NCBI RefSeq assembly: GCF_016793285.1
Contig: NZ_JAEUMO010000201.1
Span: 1-33,772 of the forward strand
DNA length: 33,772 nt
Direction of reading: 5' to 3'
Origin: Phenylobacterium sp.
GTDB taxonomy: Bacteria; Pseudomonadota; Alphaproteobacteria; Caulobacterales; Caulobacteraceae
The notes below the pieces were generated by a model. That model was given only the letters and a program-made list of their open reading frames with translations, did no database searches and was not told the DNA's origin. The stretch's first letter is position 1. Each line of letters starts with the position of its first letter. Below are positions 17,274 through 25,887 of this stretch, piece by piece. A program made the translations under genes and the position numbers.

Positions 17274-18277
17274 GCGGGCTTGTAGATCTGGTCGAACAGG
17301 CCGCCGTCGGCGAAGTGGGCCTTCTGCGCCGCGGCCCAGCCGCCGAAGTCGGCGATGGTCGAGAGCGGCAGGGCCCTGAAGTCGGCCGCGTACTTCGCCG
17401 CCACCGCCGCGTCGCGCGGACGGAAGTGGTGCCGGGCGATGATCTCCTGGGCCTGCGGCGTGTAGAGGAAGTTGAGGTAGGCCTCAGCGGCGGCGCGCGT
17501 CTTGTGGCGGTCGACGTTGGCGTCCACCAGGGCCACGGGGGGCTCGGCGAGGACGGACGACGACGGATAGACGATGTCGAAGTTCGGGCCGAACTCGTCG
17601 AGGGTGAGGTAGGCCTCGTTCTCCCAGCTCAGCAGCACGTCGCCGATTCCGTTCTTGGCGAAGGTGGTGGTGGCGCCGCGCGCGCCGGTGTCGAGCACGG
17701 GCACGTTCTTGAACAGCTTGGCGATGTAGTCGCGGCCGCCCGCCTCGCCGCCCTGCTTCAGGCCGTGGCCGTAGGCCGCCAGATACGCCCAGCGCGCGCC
17801 GCCCGAGGTCTTCGGGTTCGGCGTGACGACGCCGATGCCCGGCTTGATGAGGTCCGCCCAGTCGCGGATGCCCTTCGGGTTGCCCTTGCGCACCAGGAAG
17901 ATGATCGTCGAGGTGTAGGGCGTCGAATTGTCCGGCAGGCGCGACTGCCAGTTCGCCGGCAGCAGTCGGGCGCGCGTCGCCAGCTCGTCGATGTCGGCGG
18001 CGAGCGCCAGGGTGACGACGTCGGCCTGCAGGCCGTCGATCACCGCGCGGGCCTGCTTGCCCGAGCCGCCGTGGCTCTGCTTGATGTCGAGCGGCGCGCC
18101 CTTCCAGCCGGCGAGGAACGCCTTGTTGATATCCTCGTAGAGTTCGCGGGTCGGGTCGTAGCTGACGTTCAGCAGGGTCAGCTTCCCGGCGCCCCCCGCG
18201 CCCTTGTTGTCGGAACAGGCGGCGAGCGGCAGCGCAGCGGCGCCAGCGGCGAGCACGAAGCGGCGGGTCAGGCTCAT
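17270..18277 (-). CDS. Sulfate-binding periplasmic (lipo)protein
   Basis: The 335-residue protein is a sulfate/thiosulfate-binding component of the Sbp/CysP family. The signal region [12 protein letters not shown] has a twin-arginine-like pair and ends in the lipobox LAAC (C21), suggesting a lipid-anchored protein, possibly Tat-exported. [24 protein letters not shown] and [17 protein letters not shown] are the family's sulfate-pocket blocks. ATG at 18277 was chosen because GGGAG lies about seven bases upstream and it places the signal peptide first. It is the first gene of the operon and delivers sulfate to CysTWA. I leave the symbol open because Sbp and CysP cannot be separated by eye. Confidence 0.94.
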   Translation of the reverse strand: MSLTRRFVLAAGAAALPLAACSDNKGAGGAGKLTLLNVSYDPTRELYEDINKAFLAGWKGAPLDIKQSHGGSGKQARAVIDGLQADVVTLALAADIDELATRARLLPANWQSRLPDNSTPYTSTIIFLVRKGNPKGIRDWADLIKPGIGVVTPNPKTSGGARWAYLAAYGHGLKQGGEAGGRDYIAKLFKNVPVLDTGARGATTTFAKNGIGDVLLSWENEAYLTLDEFGPNFDIVYPSSSVLAEPPVALVDANVDRHKTRAAAEAYLNFLYTPQAQEIIARHHFRPRDAAVAAKYAADFRALPLSTIADFGGWAAAQKAHFADGGLFDQIYKPA

Positions 18278-18521
18278 GTGAACTCCCGGGCCTAGGGCCG
18301 TGGTCAGAACGAACACCGTCGCGGCGCGGGTCCCCTCGTCCCCAGCCGCTTCAAGCTAGCGCCATCATTCCCACTATCTAACTAGGAATGTGTGGACGTG
18401 CGGGCGAGTTTTTCTAACCCAATAATTCCTATGCAACAAGTAGGATTACAGGCATAGCGACGCGCGCCCGCGCCGCCTCGTCTCCGGGAGGGAAACCGCG
18501 CGCGGAAGCCGCGCCCGAAGG
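18278..18521 (-). promoter_or_regulatory. Regulatory region upstream of the sulfate operon
   Basis: This 244-bp gap has an AT-richer island (about 18360-18455) unlike its surroundings. TAGGAAT at 18383-18389 and ATTCCTA at 18425-18431 are perfect inverted copies 35 bp apart. CATTCC/GGAATG (18366-18371 and 18385-18390) and TCCTA/TAGGA (18427-18431 and 18441-18445) add further dyads. It should hold the sbp promoter and sites for a sulfur regulator such as a CysB-type LysR protein; the identity is inference. I see no riboswitch core. Confidence 0.5.
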
Positions 18522-19526
18522 CTACTCCGCCGCCAGGAGCGCCCGGCCTGCGGTGAAGGAGGTCTTGAGCGCGAGTTCGGCCTTGGCCGTCTCATACTCG
18601 TCGGACAGCCGCGCCACGAGTTCGGCGACGGTCGGCACGTGCTTCACGGCGCCGATCCCCTGGCCGCAGCCCCAGATGTCGCGCCAGGCCTTGGACTTCT
18701 GGTTGCCGCCCGACCCGAAGTTCATGGCCGACGGATCCGACTTCGGCAGGTCGTTGGGATCCAGACCGGCGGCGATGACCGACGGGGCAAGATAGTTGCC
18801 GTGTACGCCGGTGAAGAGGTTCGTGTAGACGATGTCCTCGCCGGTCGAGGCCACGATCATGTCCTTGTAGCCCTGCGCCGCGGCGGCCTCCTGGGTCGCG
18901 ATGAAGACCGAGCCGGCGTAGGCCAGGTCCGCGCCCATCGCCTGGGCGCCCAGGATCGAGTGGCCGTTGGCGATCGCGCCCGACAGCGCCACCGGGCCGT
19001 CGAACCACTCGCGGATGGAGTGGATCAGGGCGAAGGGCGAGAGCGTGCCGGCGTGGCCGCCGGCGCCGGCCGCGACGGGGATCAGGCCGTCGGCCCCCTT
19101 CTCCACCGCCTTGCGGGCGAACCTGTCGGTGATGACGTCGTGCAGGACGATGCCGCCGGAGTCATGCACGGCCTTGTTCACGTCCTCGCGGGCGCCCAGC
19201 GAGGTGATGACGATCGGCGCCTTCCACTTGGACGAGGCCTCCACGTCGTGCTCGAGGCGGTCGTTGGTCTTGTGGACGATGTGGTTCACCGCGAACGGCG
19301 CCGAGGGCGTGTCCGGATGGTCGCGATCCCAGATGGCCAGCTCTTCGGTGATCTGGTGCAGCCATTCGTGCAGCAGCGAGGCCGGCCGCGCGTTCAGCGC
19401 CGGGAATGAGCCCACGATGCCGGCCTTGCACTGGGCGATCACCAGTTCCGGGACCGAGATGATGAACAGCGGGCTGCCGATGACGGGCAGGCGCAGGCGG
19501 TCGCGGAGAACGGGCGGCAGGGCCAT
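18522..19526 (-). CDS. Nitronate monooxygenase family protein (2-nitropropane dioxygenase-like)
   Basis: The 334-residue protein is a TIM-barrel FMN enzyme. Recognisable blocks are RLPVIGSPLFIIS at the N-terminus, the phosphate-binding region VAAGAGGHAGTLSPFAL near 155, and SGAIANGHSILGAQAMGADLAYAGSVF near 185-210, which completes the FMN site. The family oxidises alkyl nitronates; many members act on other substrates, so the true reaction is open. A 16-bp perfect palindrome 30 bp upstream is a likely TetR-type operator. The gene is transcribed toward sbp on the same strand, with the 244-bp regulatory gap between them. Confidence 0.92.
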   Translation of the reverse strand: MALPPVLRDRLRLPVIGSPLFIISVPELVIAQCKAGIVGSFPALNARPASLLHEWLHQITEELAIWDRDHPDTPSAPFAVNHIVHKTNDRLEHDVEASSKWKAPIVITSLGAREDVNKAVHDSGGIVLHDVITDRFARKAVEKGADGLIPVAAGAGGHAGTLSPFALIHSIREWFDGPVALSGAIANGHSILGAQAMGADLAYAGSVFIATQEAAAAQGYKDMIVASTGEDIVYTNLFTGVHGNYLAPSVIAAGLDPNDLPKSDPSAMNFGSGGNQKSKAWRDIWGCGQGIGAVKHVPTVAELVARLSDEYETAKAELALKTSFTAGRALLAAE

Positions 19527-19555
19527 GGCGGATCCTCAAGAGCTGCTTATTAATT

Positions 19556-19571
19556 TACGATGTATATCGTA
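19556..19571 (-). promoter_or_regulatory. TetR-type palindromic operator upstream of the nitronate monooxygenase gene
   Basis: TACGAT (19556-19561), GTAT and ATCGTA (19566-19571) form a perfect inverted repeat in an AT-rich patch 30 bp before the start codon at 19526. The length and form match operators of TetR-family repressors. No such regulator gene is adjacent, so the controller is encoded elsewhere. Confidence 0.65.
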
Positions 19572-19634
19572 GAATAGCATGCGGCAAGCGGCCTTGTCGC
19601 CGGTGACGTCGGGTGACGGCTGCGCCGCAGGCGT

Positions 19635-20855
19635 TCAGCCGCCGAAGGTCGGGAAACGGTTCATCGCCGCGACGATGTCGCTGGTGAAGTCCTGCAGCCG
19701 GATCGAGTCGTGCGCCGCCTCGCCGACGACGACGTAACCTCGCCGCACGTCCGTCGGAGCCACGCCATCCGACCGGATGACGTGCGCCCCCGCCGGCAGG
19801 TTCATCCGCTCCAGCACATGGTCGGGGACGCCGTCCGCCACCACGATCTGGCTCGCGCCGCGCTGGGCGCACTCCGCCAGCGCCGTCTCGACCGCCGCCA
19901 GCCGCGCGATGTCGTCGGGCGGGACGGCCATGTCCAGCGGGACCTCATAGGCGTGGAGGCGGCGCAGGATCTGATAGGCGTTCGACCAGTTTCGGGCATG
20001 GACCTGGAGGCGGGCCGCCACCACCATGCGCTCGCACACGAAGCCGGTGATCGCGGCCCCCATGGTGATCGCGTCGGGCAGGACCCCGGGATTGGACTGC
20101 CGCGCGCACGACGTCAGCCACTCCAGCCCGCCGCGATAGACGTCCCATCCCTCCATGGCCTCGCTGTTACCGACGTGGGCGTTGGCGCCCTTGGCCACGG
20201 CGGTCGCGGCGATGTGCGGCTCGGGGCTGAAGAGCACGTCGCCCTGCCCCAGGGCGTTCGCCAGCAAGACGAAGTAGCTGTGCGCGAAGCGCGTCGTGGG
20301 TCCCACCAGGCTCGGCAGCGCCGAGCGGCGCGCGATCCAGCACTCGGGGAAGACGTGGTTCTCCAGCACGAAGGCGAGGCAGCGCGCGTACTGGTGGGCC
20401 CCGAACCGCTGCTCGCCCTCGAAGTCGTAGAACTTGCCGGTGATGGCGTCGTCCTGGGTCTCGTCGATCAGATACCAGGGCGCCTGGATCATCGCGAGCG
20501 CGGGATCGCCCGCCAGGGTCTCGACATAGGCCAGAAGCTGGTGCGGCACGGCCAGGTCGTCGTCGGAGATGCTGACCACGAACTCGCCCCGCGCCTCGCG
20601 CAGCGTCGTCAGGATGTTGGGATAGGCGCCGAGGTTGTGCGGCTGGCGCATCACCCGCATGCGCGGATACCGCTCGGCCCACGCCGCCAGGATCCCGGGC
20701 GTGTCGTCGCTCGAGGCGTTGTCGGAGACCACCACCTCGTAGTCGATCCCGGCGGTCTCGAACGCCGTCAGATGGTGGGTCAGGTAGCGCTCCAGGTAGT
20801 GGGCGCGGTTGCAGGTCGCGAGGCACAGGCTGAGGAGCGGCCGCGAGGCTGGCAT
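19635..20855 (-). CDS. Family 2 glycosyltransferase
   Basis: The 406-residue protein opens with a GT-A fold. LSLCLATCNRAHYLERYL is the first strand and nucleotide-binding loop, VVVSDNASSDDTPGIL follows, and SISDDDLAV near residues 95-103 supplies the DxD-type metal site. No signal peptide or membrane helix is evident, so it should act at the cytoplasmic face. The C-terminal third (after about residue 250) is not a recognised glycosyltransferase domain and looks like a helical plus Rossmann-like extension. No polysaccharide cluster surrounds it, so the acceptor is unknown. It is divergent from the DUF900 hydrolase gene. Confidence 0.9.
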   Translation of the reverse strand: MPASRPLLSLCLATCNRAHYLERYLTHHLTAFETAGIDYEVVVSDNASSDDTPGILAAWAERYPRMRVMRQPHNLGAYPNILTTLREARGEFVVSISDDDLAVPHQLLAYVETLAGDPALAMIQAPWYLIDETQDDAITGKFYDFEGEQRFGAHQYARCLAFVLENHVFPECWIARRSALPSLVGPTTRFAHSYFVLLANALGQGDVLFSPEPHIAATAVAKGANAHVGNSEAMEGWDVYRGGLEWLTSCARQSNPGVLPDAITMGAAITGFVCERMVVAARLQVHARNWSNAYQILRRLHAYEVPLDMAVPPDDIARLAAVETALAECAQRGASQIVVADGVPDHVLERMNLPAGAHVIRSDGVAPTDVRRGYVVVGEAAHDSIRLQDFTSDIVAAMNRFPTFGG

Positions 20856-21003
20856 AGGGCGGTCCCGGAAGTCGGCGATGAGCGGCTGAGTACGGGCCGC
20901 GTCGGTTAAGGAGATGTCAGCGACCCCCTATCCGAGGGTGGCATCCGCTTGTCGGGTCGCGCCTGAGTTGCCTAGAGTGCGCGTCTTCGGGGGAGGATCG
21001 CCA

Positions 21004-22008
21004 ATGGCCGGTGTCCGGGTCTTCTTCGCCACCAACCGCAACTACATGGAAGCCGATGGCCGGCCGACGTTCGGCCCCCGCTTCAACCCCGACGGCGTCG
21101 CCGCCCTGCGCTTCGGCCAGGCCGAGTTCGACGCCGGGCTGAAGCCCACGAAACTGGCCGTGTATCCGGACCAGCCGCCCGGCGGCAAGCCGGGATCGGT
21201 GAGGTTCCTGGACGACCTGCGCACCGCGATGGGCGACGGACGCAGCGACACACTGGTCTTCATCCACGGCTTCAATGTCACCTTCGAAGGCGCGCTCGCC
21301 GCGGGCGCGCGCCTGGCCGCCAGCCTCAGGATCGACCGGCGGCCGGTCAACATCGTCGTCTTCAGTTGGCCGTCCGACGGGCAGGCCGTGCCCTTCATGT
21401 CCTACTACAGCGACCGGGAAGACGCCCGCGCCTCCGGGCCGTCCGTCGCGCGCGCCTACCTGAAGCTGCTCGAGTATCTGACCAGGCTCAGCAAGGAGGA
21501 CTACTGCGACCGCTGCCTGCACCTCCTGGCCCACAGCATGGGGGCCTACGTCCTGCGGCAGGGCCTGCAAGCGGTGCTGAAGAAGGACCCGACGGCGCTG
21601 ACGCGGCTGTTCGACCAGATTCTCCTGGCCGCGCCGGACGAGGACGACGACGCCTTCGAGACCGACGAGAAACTGAGACTGCTGCCGCGGCTGGGGCGAC
21701 GCGTCACCGTCTACTTCAACGGTTCCGACCGCGCGCTGGTGATCTCGGACACGACCAAGGGAAACCCCGACCGGCTGGGCTCGGACGGCCCAAGGCTGAT
21801 CGACCTCATCCCGAAGAAGATCGTGCTGGTGGATTGCGTGAAGGTGGCCAAGGACGCCGACGTGGTGGTCGGCCACAGCTATTACATCAACAGCCCCGCC
21901 ATGGCCGCCGACCTGAGCGCGGTCCTCGCCGGCAGGGACGCCGAGACGATCCCCAACCGCAAGTTCATCACCGCCAAGCGGGTCTGGCGCATCGTGAAGG
22001 AAGGCTAG
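21004..22008 (+). CDS. Alpha/beta hydrolase of the DUF900 family
   Basis: The 334-residue protein has the DUF900 layout. FIHGFNVTFEGAL forms the oxyanion strand near 87-99 and AHSMGAY is the nucleophile elbow with Ser178. A candidate acid lies in APDEDDDAF near 212, and a histidine in VVGHSYY near the C-terminus completes the triad. It has no signal peptide. The substrate is unknown; members are serine esterases or lipases. ATG at 21004 was chosen because GGGGGAGG stands about seven bases upstream; the longer frame from 20914 has no such site. It is followed after 63 bp by mutA on the same strand. Confidence 0.88.
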   Translation: MAGVRVFFATNRNYMEADGRPTFGPRFNPDGVAALRFGQAEFDAGLKPTKLAVYPDQPPGGKPGSVRFLDDLRTAMGDGRSDTLVFIHGFNVTFEGALAAGARLAASLRIDRRPVNIVVFSWPSDGQAVPFMSYYSDREDARASGPSVARAYLKLLEYLTRLSKEDYCDRCLHLLAHSMGAYVLRQGLQAVLKKDPTALTRLFDQILLAAPDEDDDAFETDEKLRLLPRLGRRVTVYFNGSDRALVISDTTKGNPDRLGSDGPRLIDLIPKKIVLVDCVKVAKDADVVVGHSYYINSPAMAADLSAVLAGRDAETIPNRKFITAKRVWRIVKEG

Positions 22009-22071
22009 GCGCGGCCGAGGCCTAACCCCGCGTGAACTTGACGTTTGCGGGCGCCGAGGCGCAATTCGCCC

Positions 22072-23460
22072 ATGGCCGACGCAAGCGTACTCGATCCCGG
22101 ATTCCCGCCTGCGGGCGAGGCGGCCTGGCGTGCGCTGGTGGCCAAGACCCTCGGCGACAAGCCGTTCGAGAGCCTGAACAAGGCCACCGTCGAAGGCCTG
22201 CCCATCGCGCCCCTCTACGCCGCCAGCACGGCGCAAGCGCCCTTCCCCGCCCGCCCGTTCGACGCCGAGCGGCCTTGGGACCTGCGGGTGGCCTCGGCCC
22301 AGGCCGATCCGGCGAGAGCCAACGCCGAGTTGCTGGCCGACCTCGAAGGCGGCGCGGCCTCGGTGATCGTCGCCGGCCATGCGACGGCCGAGGGCCTGGC
22401 CGTGGCGCTGGACAACGTCGTCGTCGAGCTGGCGCCGGTCGGCCTGGATGCGGGCTTCGCAGGCGCGAAGGCGGCCGACGCGCTGCACGCGGTCGCGAAG
22501 TCGTCGCCGGCCGCGAAGCTCTGCTTCAACCTCGACCCGCTCAGCGCCTTCGCCGAGGCCGGCGCCTCGCCCGGGCCTGTCGAGAGCCACATCCTCAGCG
22601 CCGCGACGGTCGCCGCGCGCCACGCTCAGACTTATCCGCACGCCCAGCTCTTCCTGGCCTCGGGGCGCGTGGCCCACGAGGCCGGCGGCGGCGAGGCGCT
22701 GGAGGTCGCGGTGGCCGCGACCGCCGCGATCGCCTACGCCAGGGCGATGGTCCGCGCCGGCATGACGGCGGCCGACGCGTTCGCCCGCATCACGCTGGGG
22801 CTGGCGGCCGACGCCGACTACTTCCTGACCATCGCCAAGCTGCGCGCCGCCCGCGCCGTCTTCGCCCGCATCGCCACCGCCTCGGGCGGAGCGGCCCAGG
22901 CGCGGATCGAGGCGCGGACCTCGCGGCGGATGCTGACCGCGCAGGACCCCTGGACCAACATGATCCGGCTGACCGCCGCCGGCTTCGGCGCCGCCGCCGG
23001 CGGGGCCGATGCGGTGGTGCTGGGCGCCTTCACCGATGCGCTGGGCCTGCCCACCGCGTTCGGCCGCCGCCAGAGCCGCAACACCCAGTTGGTGCTGATG
23101 GAAGAGGCCGCCGTGGGCCGCGTCGCCGATCCGGCCGCAGGCTCTGGCTATCTCGACAGCCTCACCGACCAGATCGCGCGTGCGGCATGGGCCAGGCTGC
23201 AGGCGATCGAGGCGGCCGGCGGGCTGGTCGCGGCGCTCGAGCGCGGCCTCGTCGCCCGCGAGGTCGAGACGTCGGTCTCCGAGCGAGGCGACCCGAAGAT
23301 CCTGGGCGTGACGGCCTTTCCACCGACCGAGAAGACCCGGGTAGACGTCGATGCGGGCGCACCGGCCCGGGCCCCCGACGTGCGCCTGCCCGGTCCCGAC
23401 AGCGCGTGCCCCGCTCTGAAAGCTGTCCGCCTTTCGGAGAAGCATGAGGTTCTGGCGTGA
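22072..23460 (+). CDS. mutA: Methylmalonyl-CoA mutase small (beta) subunit
   Basis: The 462-residue product matches the TIM-barrel part of the small, non-catalytic subunit of methylmalonyl-CoA mutase. The blocks ARIEARTSRRMLTAQDPWTNMIRLTAAGFGAA and GRRQSRNTQLVLMEEAAVGRVADPAAGSGYLDSLTDQIA parallel those in the large subunit. It should dimerise with MutB, which binds cobalamin, in the succinyl-CoA/methylmalonyl-CoA step of propionate metabolism. The classic small subunit of Propionibacterium is about 640 residues and retains a degenerate B12 domain; this one ends before that region. ATG at 22072 was chosen over 22045. A TTGACG at 22038-22043 could be a -35 with a very short or no leader. Repeat copy B lies between this gene and mutB. 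Confidence 0.9.
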   Translation: MADASVLDPGFPPAGEAAWRALVAKTLGDKPFESLNKATVEGLPIAPLYAASTAQAPFPARPFDAERPWDLRVASAQADPARANAELLADLEGGAASVIVAGHATAEGLAVALDNVVVELAPVGLDAGFAGAKAADALHAVAKSSPAAKLCFNLDPLSAFAEAGASPGPVESHILSAATVAARHAQTYPHAQLFLASGRVAHEAGGGEALEVAVAATAAIAYARAMVRAGMTAADAFARITLGLAADADYFLTIAKLRAARAVFARIATASGGAAQARIEARTSRRMLTAQDPWTNMIRLTAAGFGAAAGGADAVVLGAFTDALGLPTAFGRRQSRNTQLVLMEEAAVGRVADPAAGSGYLDSLTDQIARAAWARLQAIEAAGGLVAALERGLVAREVETSVSERGDPKILGVTAFPPTEKTRVDVDAGAPARAPDVRLPGPDSACPALKAVRLSEKHEVLA

Positions 23461-23478
23461 TCTGTGACGTCCTCGCGT

Positions 23479-23633
23479 CCTTCTCCCCCTGCGGGAGGTG
23501 GTCCGCGCAAGCGGGCCGCATGAGGGGTCGCGCCGACCGAACCGCTGCAGCCCCGCGTGACGCCGACATGGCGGCGCGCGACCCCTCATCCGTCGGGCAT
23601 ACGCCCGACACCTTCTCCCGCAAGGGGAGAAGG
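23479..23633. repeat. Inverted-repeat element, copy B, inside the mut operon
   Basis: Arms at 23479-23532 and 23577-23633 are imperfect reverse complements and match copy A (9600-9748) in every block: CCTTCTCCC with TGCGGGAG, an arm-specific hairpin (GTCCGC/GCGGGC on the left, GTCGGG/CCCGAC on the right), and ATGAGGGGTCGCG. The core is 44 bp. The right arm runs into the AGGGGAG Shine-Dalgarno of mutB (23631-23637). Confidence 0.8.
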
Positions 23634-23644
23634 GGAGCGTTCGA

Positions 23645-25804
23645 ATGACCCACCTTCCCGACTTCGCCACCCTGCCCTACGACGGCCCCGCCGTCGGGTT
23701 CGCGCCGGCGGGCGGCGCCGCCTGGGATACGCCGGAAGGCATCGCCGTCTCTCCCGCCTACACCGCCGATGACGCCGAGGCTGTCACCGCGCTGGCGGGC
23801 TTCCCCGGGCTGGCCCCGTTCGTCCGCGGCCCCTATCCGACGATGTACGCCACCAACCCCTGGACGGTGCGCCAGTACGCGGGCTTCTCGACGGCCGAGG
23901 ATTCCAACGCCTTCTATCGCCGCAACCTCGCGGCCGGTCAGATGGGTCTCTCCATCGCCTTCGACCTCGCCACCCACCGCGGCTACGACAGCGACCACCC
24001 CCGCGTGACGGGCGACGTCGGCATGGCCGGCGTGGCGATCGACAGCATCCTCGACATGCGCACGCTGTTCGACGGCATCCCGCTCGACAAGATGAGCGTG
24101 TCGATGACGATGAACGGGGCGGTCCTGCCGATCCTGGCGCTCTACATCGTCGCCGCCGAGGAACAGGGCGTACCGCACGAGAAGCTGTCGGGCACGATCC
24201 AGAACGACATCCTGAAGGAGTTCCTGACCCGGAACACCTACATCTACCCGCCCGGCCCTTCGATGCGGATCATCGCGGACATCTTCGCCTACACCAGCAG
24301 GGAGATGCCGCGGTTCAACTCGATCTCGATCAGCGGCTACCACATGCAGGAAGCCGGGGCGACGCTGGACCTGGAGCTCGCCTACACCCTGGCCGACGGC
24401 GTCGAGTATGTCCGCGCGGGCGTCGCGGCCGGCATGACGGTGGACCAGTTCGCGCCGCGCCTGTCGTTCTTCTGGTGCGCCGGCATGAACATGTTCATGG
24501 AGGTGGCCAAGCAGCGCGCCAGCCGCCTCCTGTGGGCGAAGCTGATGAAGCAGCACTTCGACCCGAAGGACAGCCGTTCCCTCTCGCTCCGCGCCCACAC
24601 CCAGACCTCGGGCTGGTCGCTGGCGGCGCAGGACGTGTTCAACAACGTGCCGCGGACGGCCATCGAGGCCATGGGCGCGACCGGCGGCCAGACCCAGAGC
24701 CTGCACACCAACTCGCTGGACGAGGCGCTGGCGCTGCCGACGGACTTCTCGGCCCGCATCGCGCGCAACACCCAGCTCTTCCTGCAGATGGAGAGCGGCC
24801 AGAACCGGGTGATCGACCCCTGGGGCGGCAGCTTCTACGTCGAGAAGCTCACCGCCGACCTCGCCGCGCGCGCGCTGGAGCACATCGCCGAGGTGGAAGC
24901 CCTGGGCGGCATGGCTGCGGCGATCGAGGAGGGCCTGCCCAAGCGGCGGATCGAGGAGGCTTCGGCCCGCATCCAGGCCCGCATCGACTCGGGCAAGCAG
25001 AGCGTCGTCGGCGTGAACCGCTACAGGCCCGATGTGCCGGACGACATCCCGGTGCTCAAGGTCGACAACACCGCCGTGCGCAACGCCCAGCTCGAGAAGC
25101 TGCGCCGGCTGAAGGCCGAGCGTGACCCCGAGGCGGTCGCGGCCGCCCTCGACGCCCTGACCGCCGGCGCATCCGGCAAGGGCAACCTGCTGGAGCTGGC
25201 CGTCGAGGCGGCCCGCGCCAAGGCCACTGTGGGCGAAATCAGCTACGCGCTGGAGAAGGTGTTCGGCCGCCACAAGGCCCACGCCGACGCGGTCAAGGGC
25301 GTCTACCTGCGCGAGGCCGGCTCGACCGCCGCCTCCGAGCGCGCCAAGGCGATGACCGAAGCCTTCCGGCAGGCCGACGGCAGGAAGCCGCGCATCATGG
25401 TCGCCAAGATGGGCCAGGACGGCCACGACCGCGGCCAGAAGGTGATCGCCTCGGGCTTCGCCGACCTCGGCTTCGACGTCGAGATCGGCGACCTCTTCCA
25501 GACGCCGGCCGAGGCCGCGGCAGAGGCCGTCGAGACCGGCGTGCATGCGGTGGGCGCGAGTTCGCTGGCCGCCGGCCACCTGACCCTGGTGCCGGAACTG
25601 AAGGCCGAGCTCGCCAGGCTGGGCCGGCCCGATATCCTGGTGTTCGTCGGCGGCGTCATCCCGCCCGAGGACTTCAAGGCGCTGGAGGACATGGGCGTCG
25701 CGGCGATCTTCCCGCCCGGCACGGTCATCCCCGAGGCCGCCATCGAGGTGCTCGACCGCCTGAACGAGCAGCTCGGCTATGCGCAGGAGCAGGCCGCGCA
25801 GTAG
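23645..25804 (+). CDS. mutB: Methylmalonyl-CoA mutase large (alpha) subunit
   Basis: The 719-residue protein is a full-length adenosylcobalamin-dependent mutase. The N-terminal barrel carries the substrate-binding segment [20 protein letters not shown] and the [15 protein letters not shown] block. The C-terminal Rossmann domain has the base-off B12 motif DGHDRG, with D592, H594 and G597, plus [14 protein letters not shown]. It interconverts methylmalonyl-CoA and succinyl-CoA with MutA. ATG at 23645 has AGGGGAG seven bases upstream, at the edge of the repeat element. It ends at a strong hairpin that separates it from the convergent copper-enzyme gene. No MeaB chaperone gene is visible next to it. 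Confidence 0.96.
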   Translation: MTHLPDFATLPYDGPAVGFAPAGGAAWDTPEGIAVSPAYTADDAEAVTALAGFPGLAPFVRGPYPTMYATNPWTVRQYAGFSTAEDSNAFYRRNLAAGQMGLSIAFDLATHRGYDSDHPRVTGDVGMAGVAIDSILDMRTLFDGIPLDKMSVSMTMNGAVLPILALYIVAAEEQGVPHEKLSGTIQNDILKEFLTRNTYIYPPGPSMRIIADIFAYTSREMPRFNSISISGYHMQEAGATLDLELAYTLADGVEYVRAGVAAGMTVDQFAPRLSFFWCAGMNMFMEVAKQRASRLLWAKLMKQHFDPKDSRSLSLRAHTQTSGWSLAAQDVFNNVPRTAIEAMGATGGQTQSLHTNSLDEALALPTDFSARIARNTQLFLQMESGQNRVIDPWGGSFYVEKLTADLAARALEHIAEVEALGGMAAAIEEGLPKRRIEEASARIQARIDSGKQSVVGVNRYRPDVPDDIPVLKVDNTAVRNAQLEKLRRLKAERDPEAVAAALDALTAGASGKGNLLELAVEAARAKATVGEISYALEKVFGRHKAHADAVKGVYLREAGSTAASERAKAMTEAFRQADGRKPRIMVAKMGQDGHDRGQKVIASGFADLGFDVEIGDLFQTPAEAAAEAVETGVHAVGASSLAAGHLTLVPELKAELARLGRPDILVFVGGVIPPEDFKALEDMGVAAIFPPGTVIPEAAIEVLDRLNEQLGYAQEQAAQ

Positions 25805-25839
25805 ACCGCGCACATGCGCGCCGGCGCAGGATCCGGCCA

Positions 25840-25879
25840 GGCCGGGTCCTTCCGCCAGGCGTGGCGGAAGGACCGGGCC
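25840..25879. terminator. Bidirectional hairpin between mutB and the copper lipoprotein gene
   Basis: GGTCCTTCCGCC (25845-25856) pairs perfectly with GGCGGAAGGACC (25863-25874) around a six-base loop. After one G-G mismatch, GGCC (25840-25843) pairs with GGCC (25876-25879). There is no T run, so termination may depend on the stem or on Rho. Its position between converging genes fits a shared terminator. Confidence 0.7.
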
Positions 25880-25887
25880 GCGGAGCG

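Noticed and set aside
18278-18521. A SAM or other sulfur riboswitch in front of sbp.
   Set aside because: I could not find a conserved aptamer core; the visible dyads look like protein sites in DNA.
22009-22071. A cobalamin riboswitch before the mutase genes.
   Set aside because: The gap is only 63 bp, with no B12-box sequence.
23461-23644. A small gene in the mutA-mutB gap.
   Set aside because: The sequence is accounted for by the inverted-repeat element shared with 9600-9748, and short frames there follow its palindromes.
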